From positions 372,001 to 436,000 of the forward strand of contig NZ_CP092891.1 in the NCBI RefSeq assembly GCF_026559675.1: a DNA stretch of 64,000 bases. Reading direction: 5' to 3'. A program made the translations under genes and the position numbers. The DNA comes from Microbacterium oxydans. Lineage in GTDB: Bacteria; Actinomycetota; Actinomycetes; Actinomycetales; Microbacteriaceae. Positions 1 to 8,201 of the stretch are shown here, piece after piece; positions within the stretch are counted from its first letter, which is position 1, and each line of letters starts with the position of its first letter. The notes below the pieces were generated by a model. The model saw only the letters and a list, made by a program, of their open reading frames with translations, was not told where the DNA came from and did no database searches.

Positions 1-2305
1 GCGCGTCCGACCAGGCATCCGCCCCGAAGCCCGGATCGAGCTCGGCGAGAGCGGCGACGTCTTCCCGCGCGGCGAGCTGCACGCGACGGAACAGCTCGTT
101 GCGCACGAGGATGCGGAAGGCGCGGATGTTGCTCGTGAGCCGCTTGGGGGCGGGGGGCACGATCGGCTCGTCGGGGGCGTGCGGGTCGAAGCGGCCGTTG
201 TCGGTTCCCGCGACCAGCTCCTCCCACTCGTCGAGCAGGCTGGAGTCGACCTGACGGACGAGTTCGCCGAGCCACTCGATGAGGTCGCGCAGATCCTCGT
301 CCTTGAGCTCCTCGGGGATGGTCTGCGACGCGGCCCGATAGGCGTCCGAGAGATAGCGCAGCACCACGCCCTCGGAGCGGGCGATCTTGTAGTACGCGAC
401 GTATTCCCCGAACGACATGGCCCGCTCGTACATGTCGCGGACGACGGACTTCGGATGCAGCTCGAAGTCGCGGATCCACGGCTGCGCGGCGCTGAACGTC
501 TCGAACGCGGCGCTCAGCAGCTCGTCGAGGGGCTTCGGGTAGGTGATCTGCTCGAGCAGCTCCATCCGCTCGTCGTACTCGATGCCCTCCGACTTCATCG
601 CGGCGACCGCTTCGCCGCGGGCGAGGAACTCCTGCTGGCTGAGCACGGCGCGCGGGTCGTCGAGGGTCGACTCCACGATGGAGATCATGTCCAGGGCGTA
701 CGAGCCGGTGCCGGCGGCCGGATCCGGGTCGAGCAGCTCGAACGCGGCGAGGGCGAACGGCGACAGCGGCTGGTTGAGGGCGAAGTTCGGCTGCAGGTCG
801 ACCGTGAGGCGGATATCGCCCTCGGGCGTCTTCTCGACGATTCCCGATTCGCGGAGCGTGCGGTAGATGCCGATGGCGCGCAGAGCCAGTTCACGCTGTC
901 GCTTCCGCGGTTCGTGATTGTCATATACCAGCGAGCGCATATTGGCGAAGACGTCGCCGCCGCGGGCGATCACGTTGAGCATCATGGCGCTCGTGATCTG
1001 CATGTGCGAGGTCAGGGTCTCCGGCACCGCATCGATGAGCTTGCGGAACGACGGCTCGCCCCACGACACGAACCCGTCCGGTGCCTTCTTGCGCACGATC
1101 TTGCGCTTCTTCTTCGGGTCGTCGCCGGCCTTCTTGACCGCCGCGACGTTCTCGCTCTCGTGCTCCGGAGCCTGCGCGACGACCGTGCCCGCGGTGTCGT
1201 AGCCGGCGCGGCCGGCGCGACCGGCGATCTGATGGAACTCGCGGGCGTTCAGCTGCCGCATGCGGGTGCCGTCGAACTTGGTGAGCGCGGTCAGGAGCAC
1301 GGTGCGGATCGGCACGTTGATGCCGACGCCGAGGGTGTCGGTGCCGCAGATGACGCGCAGGAGTCCGCGCTGGGCGAGCTGTTCGACCAGACGACGGTAC
1401 TTCGGCAGCATCCCGGCGTGGTGCACGCCGATCCCCGCGCGCAGGAAGCGCGAGAGCGTCTTGCCGAACGCGGTGGTGAACCGGAACTCGGCGATCAGTG
1501 CCGCGATCTCGTCGCGCTGCTCGCGAGTGGCGACCTTGGTGCTGGAGAGCGCCTGTGCCCTCTCCATCGCGGCGGCCTGCGAGAAGTGCACGACGTAGAT
1601 CGGCGCCTGGCCGGTGTTCAGGAGGTCGTCGATCGTCTCGTGGATCGGCGTCGTCTCGTAGAAGAAGTGCAGGGGGACGGGACGCTCGACGCCGGTGACG
1701 GTCGCCGTCTCGCGGCTCGTGCGGCGGGTGAGGTCGGCGGCCAGCTCGGTGACGTCACCCAGGGTCGCCGACATCAGGATGAACTGCGCCTGCGGCAGCT
1801 CCAGCAGCGGCACCTGCCACGCCCATCCGCGGTCGGGGTCCGCGTAGAAATGGAACTCGTCCATCACGACCTGGCCCACGTCGGCGTCGGTGCCCTGCCG
1901 CAGCGAGAGGTTCGCGAGGATCTCGGCGGTGCAGCAGATGATCGGGGCGTCGGCGTTCACCGAGGAGTCTCCGGTGACCATGCCGACGTTCTCGGCGCCG
2001 AACACGTCGACCAGTGCGAAGAACTTCTCGCTGACGAGAGCCTTGATCGGAGCGGTGTAACAGCTGCGACGTCCGGCGACGAGGGCGCTGAAGTGCGCGC
2101 CGATCGCGACGAGCGACTTCCCGGTGCCGGTGGGCGTCGAGAGGATCAGGTTGTTGCCGGAGACGATCTCGATGACCGCCTCGTCCTGCGCGGGGTACAG
2201 GCTGATGCCGGTGGACTCCGCCCATTCGACGAACGCGAGGTAGACGGCATCCGGATCCGCGGCGTCCGGAACGAGGGCGGGGTCGAGCCGCGGAGTGGAA
2301 GTCAT
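1..2305 (-). CDS. DEAD/DEAH-box RNA helicase with DUF3516 C-terminus (3' end cut off by window)
   Basis: The reading frame starts at the ATG at 2305 and stays open to the left edge, so the C-terminus is missing (768 codons visible). It is a superfamily 2 (Ski2/Mtr4-like) helicase: Walker A PTGTGKS near residues 58-64, DEFH at 149-152, SAT at 179-181, and a late QIAGRAGRAG motif VI. The part after about residue 450 looks like the DUF3516 domain found with actinobacterial helicases of this type. A role in RNA unwinding or turnover is expected from the family; the substrate is unknown. A lysine/arginine-rich linker (KKKRKIVRKKA) sits between the helicase core and the C-terminal part. The product assignment is firm; the exact start is the first in-frame ATG. 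Confidence 0.9.
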   Translation of the reverse strand, partial: MTSTPRLDPALVPDAADPDAVYLAFVEWAESTGISLYPAQDEAVIEIVSGNNLILSTPTGTGKSLVAIGAHFSALVAGRRSCYTAPIKALVSEKFFALVDVFGAENVGMVTGDSSVNADAPIICCTAEILANLSLRQGTDADVGQVVMDEFHFYADPDRGWAWQVPLLELPQAQFILMSATLGDVTELAADLTRRTSRETATVTGVERPVPLHFFYETTPIHETIDDLLNTGQAPIYVVHFSQAAAMERAQALSSTKVATREQRDEIAALIAEFRFTTAFGKTLSRFLRAGIGVHHAGMLPKYRRLVEQLAQRGLLRVICGTDTLGVGINVPIRTVLLTALTKFDGTRMRQLNAREFHQIAGRAGRAGYDTAGTVVAQAPEHESENVAAVKKAGDDPKKKRKIVRKKAPDGFVSWGEPSFRKLIDAVPETLTSHMQITSAMMLNVIARGGDVFANMRSLVYDNHEPRKRQRELALRAIGIYRTLRESGIVEKTPEGDIRLTVDLQPNFALNQPLSPFALAAFELLDPDPAAGTGSYALDMISIVESTLDDPRAVLSQQEFLARGEAVAAMKSEGIEYDERMELLEQITYPKPLDELLSAAFETFSAAQPWIRDFELHPKSVVRDMYERAMSFGEYVAYYKIARSEGVVLRYLSDAYRAASQTIPEELKDEDLRDLIEWLGELVRQVDSSLLDEWEELVAGTDNGRFDPHAPDEPIVPPAPKRLTSNIRAFRILVRNELFRRVQLAAREDVAALAELDPGFGADAWSDA

Positions 2306-2353
2306 GATCCCTCGATCATCCCATCCGGGGGCGGCGCCGACCTGCGCCCCCGT

Positions 2354-3064
2354 TCAGGCGGTCGCAGCGCGCAGGGCGATGCGGATCATGTCGCCGAAGG
2401 TCTGCTCGCGCTCCTGGGCCGTGGTCTCCTCGCCCGTCACGATGTGGTCGCTGACCGTGCAGATCGCGAGGGCGCGTCGACCGTAGTACGCCGCGAGCGT
2501 GTAGAGCCCGGCCGCCTCCATCTCGACGCCGAGGATGCCGTGCTGCACGAACGGCTCCGTGAGCTCGGGGCGGGTGCTGTAGAACTGGTCGCTCGAGAAC
2601 AGCTGCCCCACATGCACGGCAGACTCCAGGGGCTCGGCCTCGCTCGCCTCGACCGCGGCGCGCAGCAGCGAGAAGTCCGCCACGGGCGCGTAGTCGAGTC
2701 CGTGGAAGCGCACCCGGTTGATCCCGGAGTCGGTGCTCGCGCCGTTCGCGATGATGATGTCGCGGATCTTGACCCGCTCGGTCAGGGCTCCGCACGAGCC
2801 CACCCGGACGATCGTCTGCACGTCGTAGGAGTCGAACAGCTCGTTCGCGTAGATCGCCATCGACGGCTGGCCCATGCCCGAGCCCTGCACCGAGACGCGG
2901 TGCCCTTCCCAGGTGCCGGTGAAGCCCAGCATGCCGCGCGTCTCGGAGTACAGCTCCGCCTCGTCGAGGAAGGTCTCGGCGATCCACTTCGCCCGCAGCG
3001 GGTCGCCGGGGAACAGGACGATGGGGGCGATCTGGCCGGGCTCTGCGGCGATGTGCGTGCTCAT
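2354..3064 (-). CDS. deoD: Purine nucleoside phosphorylase, DeoD type
   Basis: This 236-residue protein is full length for the hexameric DeoD family, which splits purine (deoxy)ribonucleosides with phosphate into base and pentose-1-phosphate in the cytoplasm. Visible family motifs are the phosphate-binding GDPLRAKWIAE near residue 20, GSGMGQPS near 61, RVGSCGAL near 86, GVEMEAAGLY near 178 for ribose binding, and SDHIVTGE with the catalytic Asp near 203. A leaderless -10 box (TACGCT) lies exactly 6 nt before the ATG and no Shine-Dalgarno sequence is present. It is followed closely by the helicase gene on the same strand but probably has its own promoter. Confidence 0.95.
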   Translation of the reverse strand: MSTHIAAEPGQIAPIVLFPGDPLRAKWIAETFLDEAELYSETRGMLGFTGTWEGHRVSVQGSGMGQPSMAIYANELFDSYDVQTIVRVGSCGALTERVKIRDIIIANGASTDSGINRVRFHGLDYAPVADFSLLRAAVEASEAEPLESAVHVGQLFSSDQFYSTRPELTEPFVQHGILGVEMEAAGLYTLAAYYGRRALAICTVSDHIVTGEETTAQEREQTFGDMIRIALRAATA

Positions 3065-3106
3065 GGCCTCAGCGTAGCCAGCCCGGTCATGCGCCGCCCG
3101 AGGGGC

Positions 3107-3625
3107 TCACCCGGGAGCCCCGGTGAGCCCCAAGGCGGTGATGAGCTCGTACGCGGCGGAGCGCGCCTGCACGATCACGGTGCCGATCTGCACCCCGGTG
3201 GCCGACACCGACAGGAGCAGCTGACCGTAGGGGGCGAGGATGAAGCTGAGCAGTGACGTCTGGCTCTCGGCGATCGACACCGAGACGACGGCGGACAGGC
3301 TCGGCGCCCCGCCGCCGGAGATGATCTCTGCCTCGGCTCTGGCGACCCCGAACAGTGAGCCGTTCATCGCCGCCAGACGGTCGCCGGTCTCGCGCGCGAC
3401 GCCGACCGAGGCGATCTGGAGCCCGTCCGCGGTCGACAGCACGGCCGCGGTCATCTCGGGGAACCGCTCCTCGAGATGGCGCAGCCGCGTCGCCGCGGCC
3501 TGCCCGACCACACCCGACCAGACCGTCCAGTCGGCTGCGAGGTCGGGATGCATGAGCGCCGGGTCGGTTCCGGGCGTGGAGTCCTTCGAGAGACCCGATG
3601 CATCGGGTCGGATGTGTGCTGTCAC
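3107..3625 (-). CDS. Roadblock/LC7-domain protein (second roadblock of the operon)
   Basis: This 172-residue protein carries a roadblock/LC7-type fold from about residue 50 to 165 (for example TAAVLSTADGLQIASVG, then a hydrophobic LLSFILAPYGQLLLSV strand pair). Roadblock proteins regulate small Ras-like GTPases, as MglB does for MglA and CvnB for CvnD. The start is GTG at 3625, overlapping the stop of the GTPase gene as GTGA, and it has a strong ribosome binding site (GGAGGAAGAGTC) just upstream. It is the last gene of the three-gene operon 4640-3107. The roadblock assignment rests on fold-like sequence pattern and context. The process it serves is unknown. Confidence 0.75.
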   Translation of the reverse strand: MTAHIRPDASGLSKDSTPGTDPALMHPDLAADWTVWSGVVGQAAATRLRHLEERFPEMTAAVLSTADGLQIASVGVARETGDRLAAMNGSLFGVARAEAEIISGGGAPSLSAVVSVSIAESQTSLLSFILAPYGQLLLSVSATGVQIGTVIVQARSAAYELITALGLTGAPG

Positions 3626-4272
3626 GACTCTTCCTCCGGAAGGTCAAGGGCCACGCAGGCGACGCGCATCACGCAGGCGCGGTCGCGGGCGTCGGCGGTG
3701 AGAACGCGGGTGGAGGGGATGCCGTACCGATCCAGCAGGCAGGCGAGAGATCGCCGCACAGCGTCGAGGTCGTCCTCGGCGCAGTGGCTGACGGCGATCA
3801 CGAGACGGTGGCCGTCTTCCGCGAACCGCGGGATCCAGTCGCCGGCGTCGGCGACGAGGTTCCCGCGGTCGGCGCGCAGCCAGAGCAGGATGCGCGTGTC
3901 GGACGAGGACAGGGTTCGCCGCGCGTGCGCGAAGCGGTCCTGCCCCGGCACACCGATGAGCGCCACCGAGATCTCGGGCGTGGGCTTCCACGCGCCGTAG
4001 TCGAGTCCGACCGTGGTGGTCGTCTTCTCTCCGTCGCCGTACTCCGCGGAGCCGGCCGAGATCGGGACGTCGGTGTCGACCGGCGGGACGTCGCTCAGCG
4101 CGCGGACCGCAGTGGTCTTCCCCGCATCGACAGGCCCCGCGAAGACGAGCCGGTAGCGGTTCGGCAGGTTCACGCGTCGCCAGCGCGCACGCCGCATCGC
4201 GCTCTCCGGCGAGGCGGCGTGCGCCCACGAGCGGCCCCCGAGGCCAGCACTCGTGAGGGCCTCGTCCGTCAA
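3622..4272 (-). CDS. Ras-like small GTPase-family protein, conservon/MglA type, with degenerate G motifs
   Basis: The protein has a P-loop GPVDAGKTT at about residues 46-54 and a switch-like segment rich in threonine (KTTTTVGLDYG), as in actinobacterial conservon CvnD proteins. The G3 motif reads GVPGQDRF, so the usual aspartate is absent, and the guanine-specificity motif NKxD is not visible (AVSHCAEDD at that position). It may therefore bind nucleotide atypically. The chosen start is TTG at 4272, which overlaps the stop of the upstream roadblock gene as TTGA. An alternative ATG at 4197 has a better ribosome site (GGAGAGCGCG). It sits between two roadblock genes, which are likely its regulators. 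No sensor kinase or DUF742 partner is present, unlike Streptomyces conservons. Confidence 0.75.
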   Translation of the reverse strand: MTDEALTSAGLGGRSWAHAASPESAMRRARWRRVNLPNRYRLVFAGPVDAGKTTAVRALSDVPPVDTDVPISAGSAEYGDGEKTTTTVGLDYGAWKPTPEISVALIGVPGQDRFAHARRTLSSSDTRILLWLRADRGNLVADAGDWIPRFAEDGHRLVIAVSHCAEDDLDAVRRSLACLLDRYGIPSTRVLTADARDRACVMRVACVALDLPEEES

Positions 4273-4640
4273 GCGTTCAAGGCCGCCACATGGCGGTTCA
4301 CGGCGGACCGGAGAAGAGCGAGGTTCGTCGCCTGACGGTCGGCCGCCAGGTAGAGGAACATCTCGTCGGTCACCATCTTGAGCAGGTGCAGCTGCGTGTC
4401 GAGCGTGAGCAGCATGTCCTCGAGGCTCGCCTCGAGACCGAGCGCCTCGATCGTCCGCTTCTTGTTCTTCACGATCTCGCTGTTGTAGGCGCTCGCGACG
4501 TCGAGGTCGAAGTTCGGTCGCGTCGAGCTCGATGCGAGCGGCAGCCCGGATTCGAGATCGACGACGGACGCGCCGATGAACCCGTTGATATCGTGCGCGA
4601 TGTCGGCGATGAGAGCGTTCAGTTCGTCTTGCGTGGCCAT
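4269..4640 (-). CDS. Small roadblock/LC7-like protein (first gene of GTPase operon)
   Basis: This 123-residue protein (MATQDELNALIADIAHDING) looks like a short roadblock protein: N-terminal helix, GASVVDLESGLPLASSS strand-turn-strand, long helix, then a hydrophobic strand (DEMFLYLAADR). The start at 4640 was chosen over an upstream in-frame codon at 4715 because GGGGGA lies 7 nt before this ATG and the homologous part begins here. The final codons overlap the TTG start of the GTPase. Two different roadblock proteins flanking one small GTPase suggests a heteromeric regulator, which is inference. Confidence 0.75.
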   Translation of the reverse strand: MATQDELNALIADIAHDINGFIGASVVDLESGLPLASSSTRPNFDLDVASAYNSEIVKNKKRTIEALGLEASLEDMLLTLDTQLHLLKMVTDEMFLYLAADRQATNLALLRSAVNRHVAALNA

Positions 4641-4716
4641 GGTGGTGTCCCCCAGTTCGAGTGCGGATGCCAGAGACCGCCCCTTGCGGTCACCCCCGGT
4701 GCATCGGCAACACATA

Positions 4717-4740
4717 AAGTGTATAACGTTACCGACTCAG
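4717..4740 (-). promoter_or_regulatory. Possible promoter/operator region of the roadblock-GTPase operon
   Basis: Reading the minus strand, this AT-rich patch holds a palindromic TAACGTTA followed by TATACACT, which could serve as a -10 element. No convincing -35 box was seen. It is the only AT-rich stretch between the operon start at 4640 and the previous gene. Confidence 0.3.
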
Positions 4741-4776
4741 GACGCGAGGTCTGCCTCGACACGCTCGACGCACGCG

Positions 4777-4807
4777 CGTCGGCGGTCGCTCGGGGCGACC
4801 GCCGACG
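4777..4807. terminator. 13-bp perfect stem-loop downstream of the extradiol dioxygenase gene
   Basis: CGTCGGCGGTCGC and its exact complement enclose a 5-nt loop, 21 bp past the stop of the gene that ends at 4828. No T-tract follows on the minus strand, so it is at best a factor-dependent terminator or a transcript-protecting hairpin. Confidence 0.45.
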
Positions 4808-4827
4808 GGGTGGGCGGGTGGGGATGC

Positions 4828-5823
4828 TCAGTGCAGGCTGAGGTACTCCTCGAGGGTCTCGGGGCTGGCGGAGAGCAGCGGTTCGCGCACCGCTTCGCCC
4901 GGGAACTCACTGGCCTCGAAGAACCAGCGCCGCGAGGCCGGCATCCCCCACAGCTGTGCGCGCTGCGGGTCGCTGACGTCCCAGCGGATCGGAGGAGTCT
5001 CCAGATCGATGAACTGGTAGTGCGTCGTGAAGAGCTCGATCCGATGCTGGTCGGGGTCGCGCACATACAGGAAGAGGGCATTGCTCAGTCCGTGCCGTCC
5101 AGGTCCGCGGTCGATCTCGCGGCCGAGCCCGACGGCCCCGCAGACGTCCGCGGCATGCAGCAGGGCGGAGGCGTCCGGCACGGTGTAGGCGAAGTGGTGC
5201 AGGCGGGGACCGCGGCCGTTGGTGAAGACGAGGTCGTGGGTGTTGCCCTTCACCTCGAGCCACGTCCCCCAGAGCTCGTCGGTGCCGTCCGCGGCCGTGT
5301 ACTCGGCCATCCGCATGCCGAGGCCCGCCCAGAAGTCGGTGGCCGCCTGCACGTCGTACGTGACGACCTGGAAGTGGTCGAGGCGCTGGGGGAAGGCGGA
5401 GCGGAACTCGTCGAAGCGCTGCATCTTGCGCTCGACGACGTCCATGGAGCTGGTGAGCTCGATGTGGGTGCCGACCGTGTCCCGGAAGCGCAGCGTGGGC
5501 CCCTGGTGCGGCACCTCGACCCGCTCGTGATCGACTCCGGTGGCGGCGAAATGCTTCTCGGCGGCCAGGATGTCCGCGTCGGAGCGCACGCGGAGCCCGA
5601 CGTGGAGGGCCTTGGCCTCATCGGCCCGCACGAGGACGAGGCTGTGATGCGCCGCCTCCTCGAGACCGCGCAGATAGATCGCGTCATCGGTCTCCTCGGT
5701 CACCACGAGTCCGATGACGTCGCGGTAGAAGTCACGGCTGGCCTCGAGGTCGGTCACGGCGAGGGAGACGTGGCTCGCCCTGGTGAGGATGAAGGGCGGG
5801 GTGTCACTCGTGGTGGGGAGCAT
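4828..5823 (-). CDS. Extradiol ring-cleavage dioxygenase, HPCD-like (VOC superfamily)
   Basis: This 331-residue type I extradiol dioxygenase is built of two vicinal-oxygen-chelate halves. It resembles the homoprotocatechuate 2,3-dioxygenase of Gram-positive bacteria. The metal triad is visible as H150, H209 and E263, and the acid-base residues as H196, H244 and Y253, each 4-5 positions from those of the characterised Brevibacterium enzyme. It would cleave a catechol-type ring next to the diol with O2. The ribosome site AAGGAGGA before the ATG at 5823 is near perfect. It is the third gene of a minus-strand operon with a DUF3500 protein and an amidohydrolase-like protein. The true substrate is unknown; no other homoprotocatechuate pathway gene is nearby. 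Confidence 0.88.
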   Translation of the reverse strand: MLPTTSDTPPFILTRASHVSLAVTDLEASRDFYRDVIGLVVTEETDDAIYLRGLEEAAHHSLVLVRADEAKALHVGLRVRSDADILAAEKHFAATGVDHERVEVPHQGPTLRFRDTVGTHIELTSSMDVVERKMQRFDEFRSAFPQRLDHFQVVTYDVQAATDFWAGLGMRMAEYTAADGTDELWGTWLEVKGNTHDLVFTNGRGPRLHHFAYTVPDASALLHAADVCGAVGLGREIDRGPGRHGLSNALFLYVRDPDQHRIELFTTHYQFIDLETPPIRWDVSDPQRAQLWGMPASRRWFFEASEFPGEAVREPLLSASPETLEEYLSLH

Positions 5824-5857
5824 AGATCCTCCTTGATCGGATGCGGTGCGTGCGGAC

Positions 5858-7147
5858 TCAGCGAGACGTCGCGGCGATGAAGGCCGCGCCGTAGTCGTTG
5901 CCGTTGGGCAGACGCAGGGTGGTGTGGACGTGGAAGCGCGCGGGCAGGCGGTTGCTCAGCCAGACCCCTGCATGGTGGTCGAGCTCGGCGAGGATCACCG
6001 GGCTCTGGACGCGGAAGTAGAACGGCTCGGTGCCATCCGTGGCTCCGTACCAGCCGAACCAGGTCTCGTCGCGGTGGGTCTCGACCTCGACGAGGGCGAG
6101 GGCACGCTGGTCGGCAGGGAGCAGGAGATGGAAGTCCTCGACGATCGCCAGGAGCAATTCCCACTGGGCATCCGTCAGGTCGGAGCCGCGGATGCCCTCG
6201 GGCGGCACCACACGGTTGTCCCGGAACGCGCCCGCGACGTGCCGCTCGTCGGCGGGATGGCGTCGTCCGTCCGGCATCTCCGGGTCGAGCACCGATCGGT
6301 AGACGATCGCCTGGGCGCGTTGGGCGTCCGTGAACGACGACGCGAGCGCCAGTGCCGTCTGCTCCCGTGCGTCGAAGAGGGGAGGGCGCTCGTCATCGGT
6401 GAGGGCCGGCTCGGCGCCCAGGAACACGGGCGCGACGACCTGACGGGAGCCGATGAACACCGAGTGCACGGCGACGTGGTGGCCGAACAGCTGCCACCCC
6501 CAGGGCCCCTCGCCCGGGTCGCCGTAGAGGGCGAACCAGTAGCTGCGCTCGTTCATGATCGTGGGCAGGTCGACGAGGCCGCCGAGATAGCCGTTGAGAT
6601 CCATGGCCTCGCGCACCCGGGCGAAGCCCTCCGGGCTCAGCGACGCCTCGATCACGTCGAGGACCGCCGCCACCACGGCATCCGTCTGGTCCTCGAGTCG
6701 CAGTCCCGTGCGGAAGAACACGAACTCCGGGTTGCTCCAGCTGCGCCACTCCGGGGCATCGATCGGGTGGCTCAGCGTCGCGCGCCGGTCAGGGGTCAGC
6801 GCCGTCAGCAGGGCGGAGGCCGCATCGGCCGCCGCCCCGCCGGTCGCCTCCCCGTCGCCGAGACGCCAGACGTCGCGCACGGTTCCATCGGACGTGATGC
6901 CGACGAACGGCTCGTCGTAGAGAGCCTTCCAGTGGTCCAGCAGATCGCGCAGGAACGGAGCGCTCCGGCGGTCGGCGGTGAACTCCTCGTAGTCCATGCC
7001 GCGCACGTCGGCGAGAGTCGGATCGTCCAGCGGGATCAGGTGTTCGCGGAACGAGGAGGCCTCGAGCACGACGGCCTCCTCCCGCCCGGCGACGCGGTCG
7101 CTGGAGAAGAAGTCGTCGATGTCGTTGTGCTGCGCGTGCGAGGACAT
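5858..7147 (-). CDS. DUF3500-family protein of unknown function
   Basis: This 429-residue protein is recognised as a DUF3500 member from the pattern WGWQLFGHHVAVH in the middle followed by VVAPVFLGAEPA, and from the C-terminal block with RFHVHTTLRLPNGNDYG. Conserved histidines (GHH, DHH, HVH) and an NDYG end motif could form a metal or acid-base site, which is inference. No signal peptide or membrane segment is visible. The gene begins 4 bp after the stop of the amidohydrolase-like gene and is followed 34 bp later by the extradiol dioxygenase, so it is probably co-transcribed with them. No biochemical role is established for the family. Confidence 0.85.
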   Translation of the reverse strand: MSSHAQHNDIDDFFSSDRVAGREEAVVLEASSFREHLIPLDDPTLADVRGMDYEEFTADRRSAPFLRDLLDHWKALYDEPFVGITSDGTVRDVWRLGDGEATGGAAADAASALLTALTPDRRATLSHPIDAPEWRSWSNPEFVFFRTGLRLEDQTDAVVAAVLDVIEASLSPEGFARVREAMDLNGYLGGLVDLPTIMNERSYWFALYGDPGEGPWGWQLFGHHVAVHSVFIGSRQVVAPVFLGAEPALTDDERPPLFDAREQTALALASSFTDAQRAQAIVYRSVLDPEMPDGRRHPADERHVAGAFRDNRVVPPEGIRGSDLTDAQWELLLAIVEDFHLLLPADQRALALVEVETHRDETWFGWYGATDGTEPFYFRVQSPVILAELDHHAGVWLSNRLPARFHVHTTLRLPNGNDYGAAFIAATSR

Positions 7148-7151
7148 GGGA

Positions 7152-8201
7152 TCAGATCGGGAGGTTGAACAGCCGCTTGGCGTTGCCCGACAGGATGAGC
7201 TCGCGGTCGGCGTCGCTGATGTCCAGCTGGTTCTGCACGAAGTCCACGCCCTGGCCCATCCAGCTGTAGAAGACGGGGAACGACGACCCGAACAGGTAGT
7301 GGTCGGCGCCGTTGATCTTCAGCGCCGCCTCGACCTGGTCCTTGCCCCAGGAGTGCGGGTGCGTCATGTCGAAGAAGATGTTCTCGTCGAGATACTGCTT
7401 GATCTTCTCGCCGCCCGTCGGATCGAGACGCTGCATGGCCTCGGTCTTGTTGCTCGCATGCGGGGTGAGCAGCGCGGTGTTCGCGAACCAGTTGCCGCCC
7501 ATCATCGTGTGGATGAAGCGGAGTCCCGGCATCCGGTCGAACATGCCGCTGAAGAGCTCGCGGCCGACGGCGATGCCCTGATCGATGATCCGTCCGTACT
7601 CGCGGCGCAGGTTCGTGTAGTCGATGACCGACTTGTACTCGACCGGCAGCGGGGTGTGGTGCACGATGACGGGGATGTCGAGCTTCTCGATGACCTTGAG
7701 GTAGGGCTCGAAGACCTCGTCGTCGAGGTACAACTGCCCGTAGTGGCAGGCGAGCTGCACACCGACCGCGCCGAGCTCCTTCACCGCGCGCTCCAGCTCG
7801 TAGATGTTCTCCCTGCCTCCCCACGGCGGCACGCACGCGGTCGCGAAGAGTCGCCCGCCGGATCGGGCGACGATGTCGGCGGCGTTGTCGTTCACGGCCT
7901 TGCAGGTGTCCAGGCCCAGCCACTCCTGCCAGACCGGCACGCGCATGATGCCGTAGTCGACTCCGGCCTCGTCCATGGCGGCCAGCTTGGCCTCTGCGGA
8001 GTAGTCGCCCTCGACGTAGTTGAGGTTCTGGTAGCCGGCGGGCTTCTCCAGGATGAGCTGCTTCTTGCCGCTGTCCATCGTGATGACCCGGGCGATCTCG
8101 CCGAAGCCGCGCGGGGCGGAGTCCAGGAACCCGTTCAGGATCCTCTCGTTCGTGAAGAGATCCTCGGGGAGGTGATGGATGTTGATGTCGACGACGGTCA
8201 T
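7152..8201 (-). CDS. Amidohydrolase-2 (ACMSD-like) family protein lacking key metal ligands
   Basis: This 349-residue TIM-barrel protein belongs to the amidohydrolase-2 group of decarboxylases and hydrolases (ACMSD, resorcylate decarboxylase). The start at 8201 has AGGAG 7 nt upstream; a longer frame to 8264 lacks support. The barrel histidines H181/H182 and H231 are present. However, the first metal ligand of the D-x-H-x-H motif is Asn (DINIHH, N7), and the invariant metal Asp of the GSDYP-type motif is Ser (GSSFP, S307). It may therefore be metal-free, use another chemistry or be non-catalytic. It leads the minus-strand arm of the island, divergent from the ABC importer. Confidence 0.8.
   Translation of the reverse strand: MTVVDINIHHLPEDLFTNERILNGFLDSAPRGFGEIARVITMDSGKKQLILEKPAGYQNLNYVEGDYSAEAKLAAMDEAGVDYGIMRVPVWQEWLGLDTCKAVNDNAADIVARSGGRLFATACVPPWGGRENIYELERAVKELGAVGVQLACHYGQLYLDDEVFEPYLKVIEKLDIPVIVHHTPLPVEYKSVIDYTNLRREYGRIIDQGIAVGRELFSGMFDRMPGLRFIHTMMGGNWFANTALLTPHASNKTEAMQRLDPTGGEKIKQYLDENIFFDMTHPHSWGKDQVEAALKINGADHYLFGSSFPVFYSWMGQGVDFVQNQLDISDADRELILSGNAKRLFNLPI

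Noticed and set aside
179..3256. 1025-codon open frame on the plus strand
   Set aside because: It runs antisense to the helicase and deoD genes, has a composition typical of antisense frames in G+C-rich DNA (Arg, Gly, Asp, Val, Glu, Leu, His) and matches no domain.
4777..4807. Intrinsic (Rho-independent) terminator after the extradiol dioxygenase gene
   Set aside because: The stem is perfect but no T-tract follows on either strand, so it is kept only as a hairpin of uncertain role.
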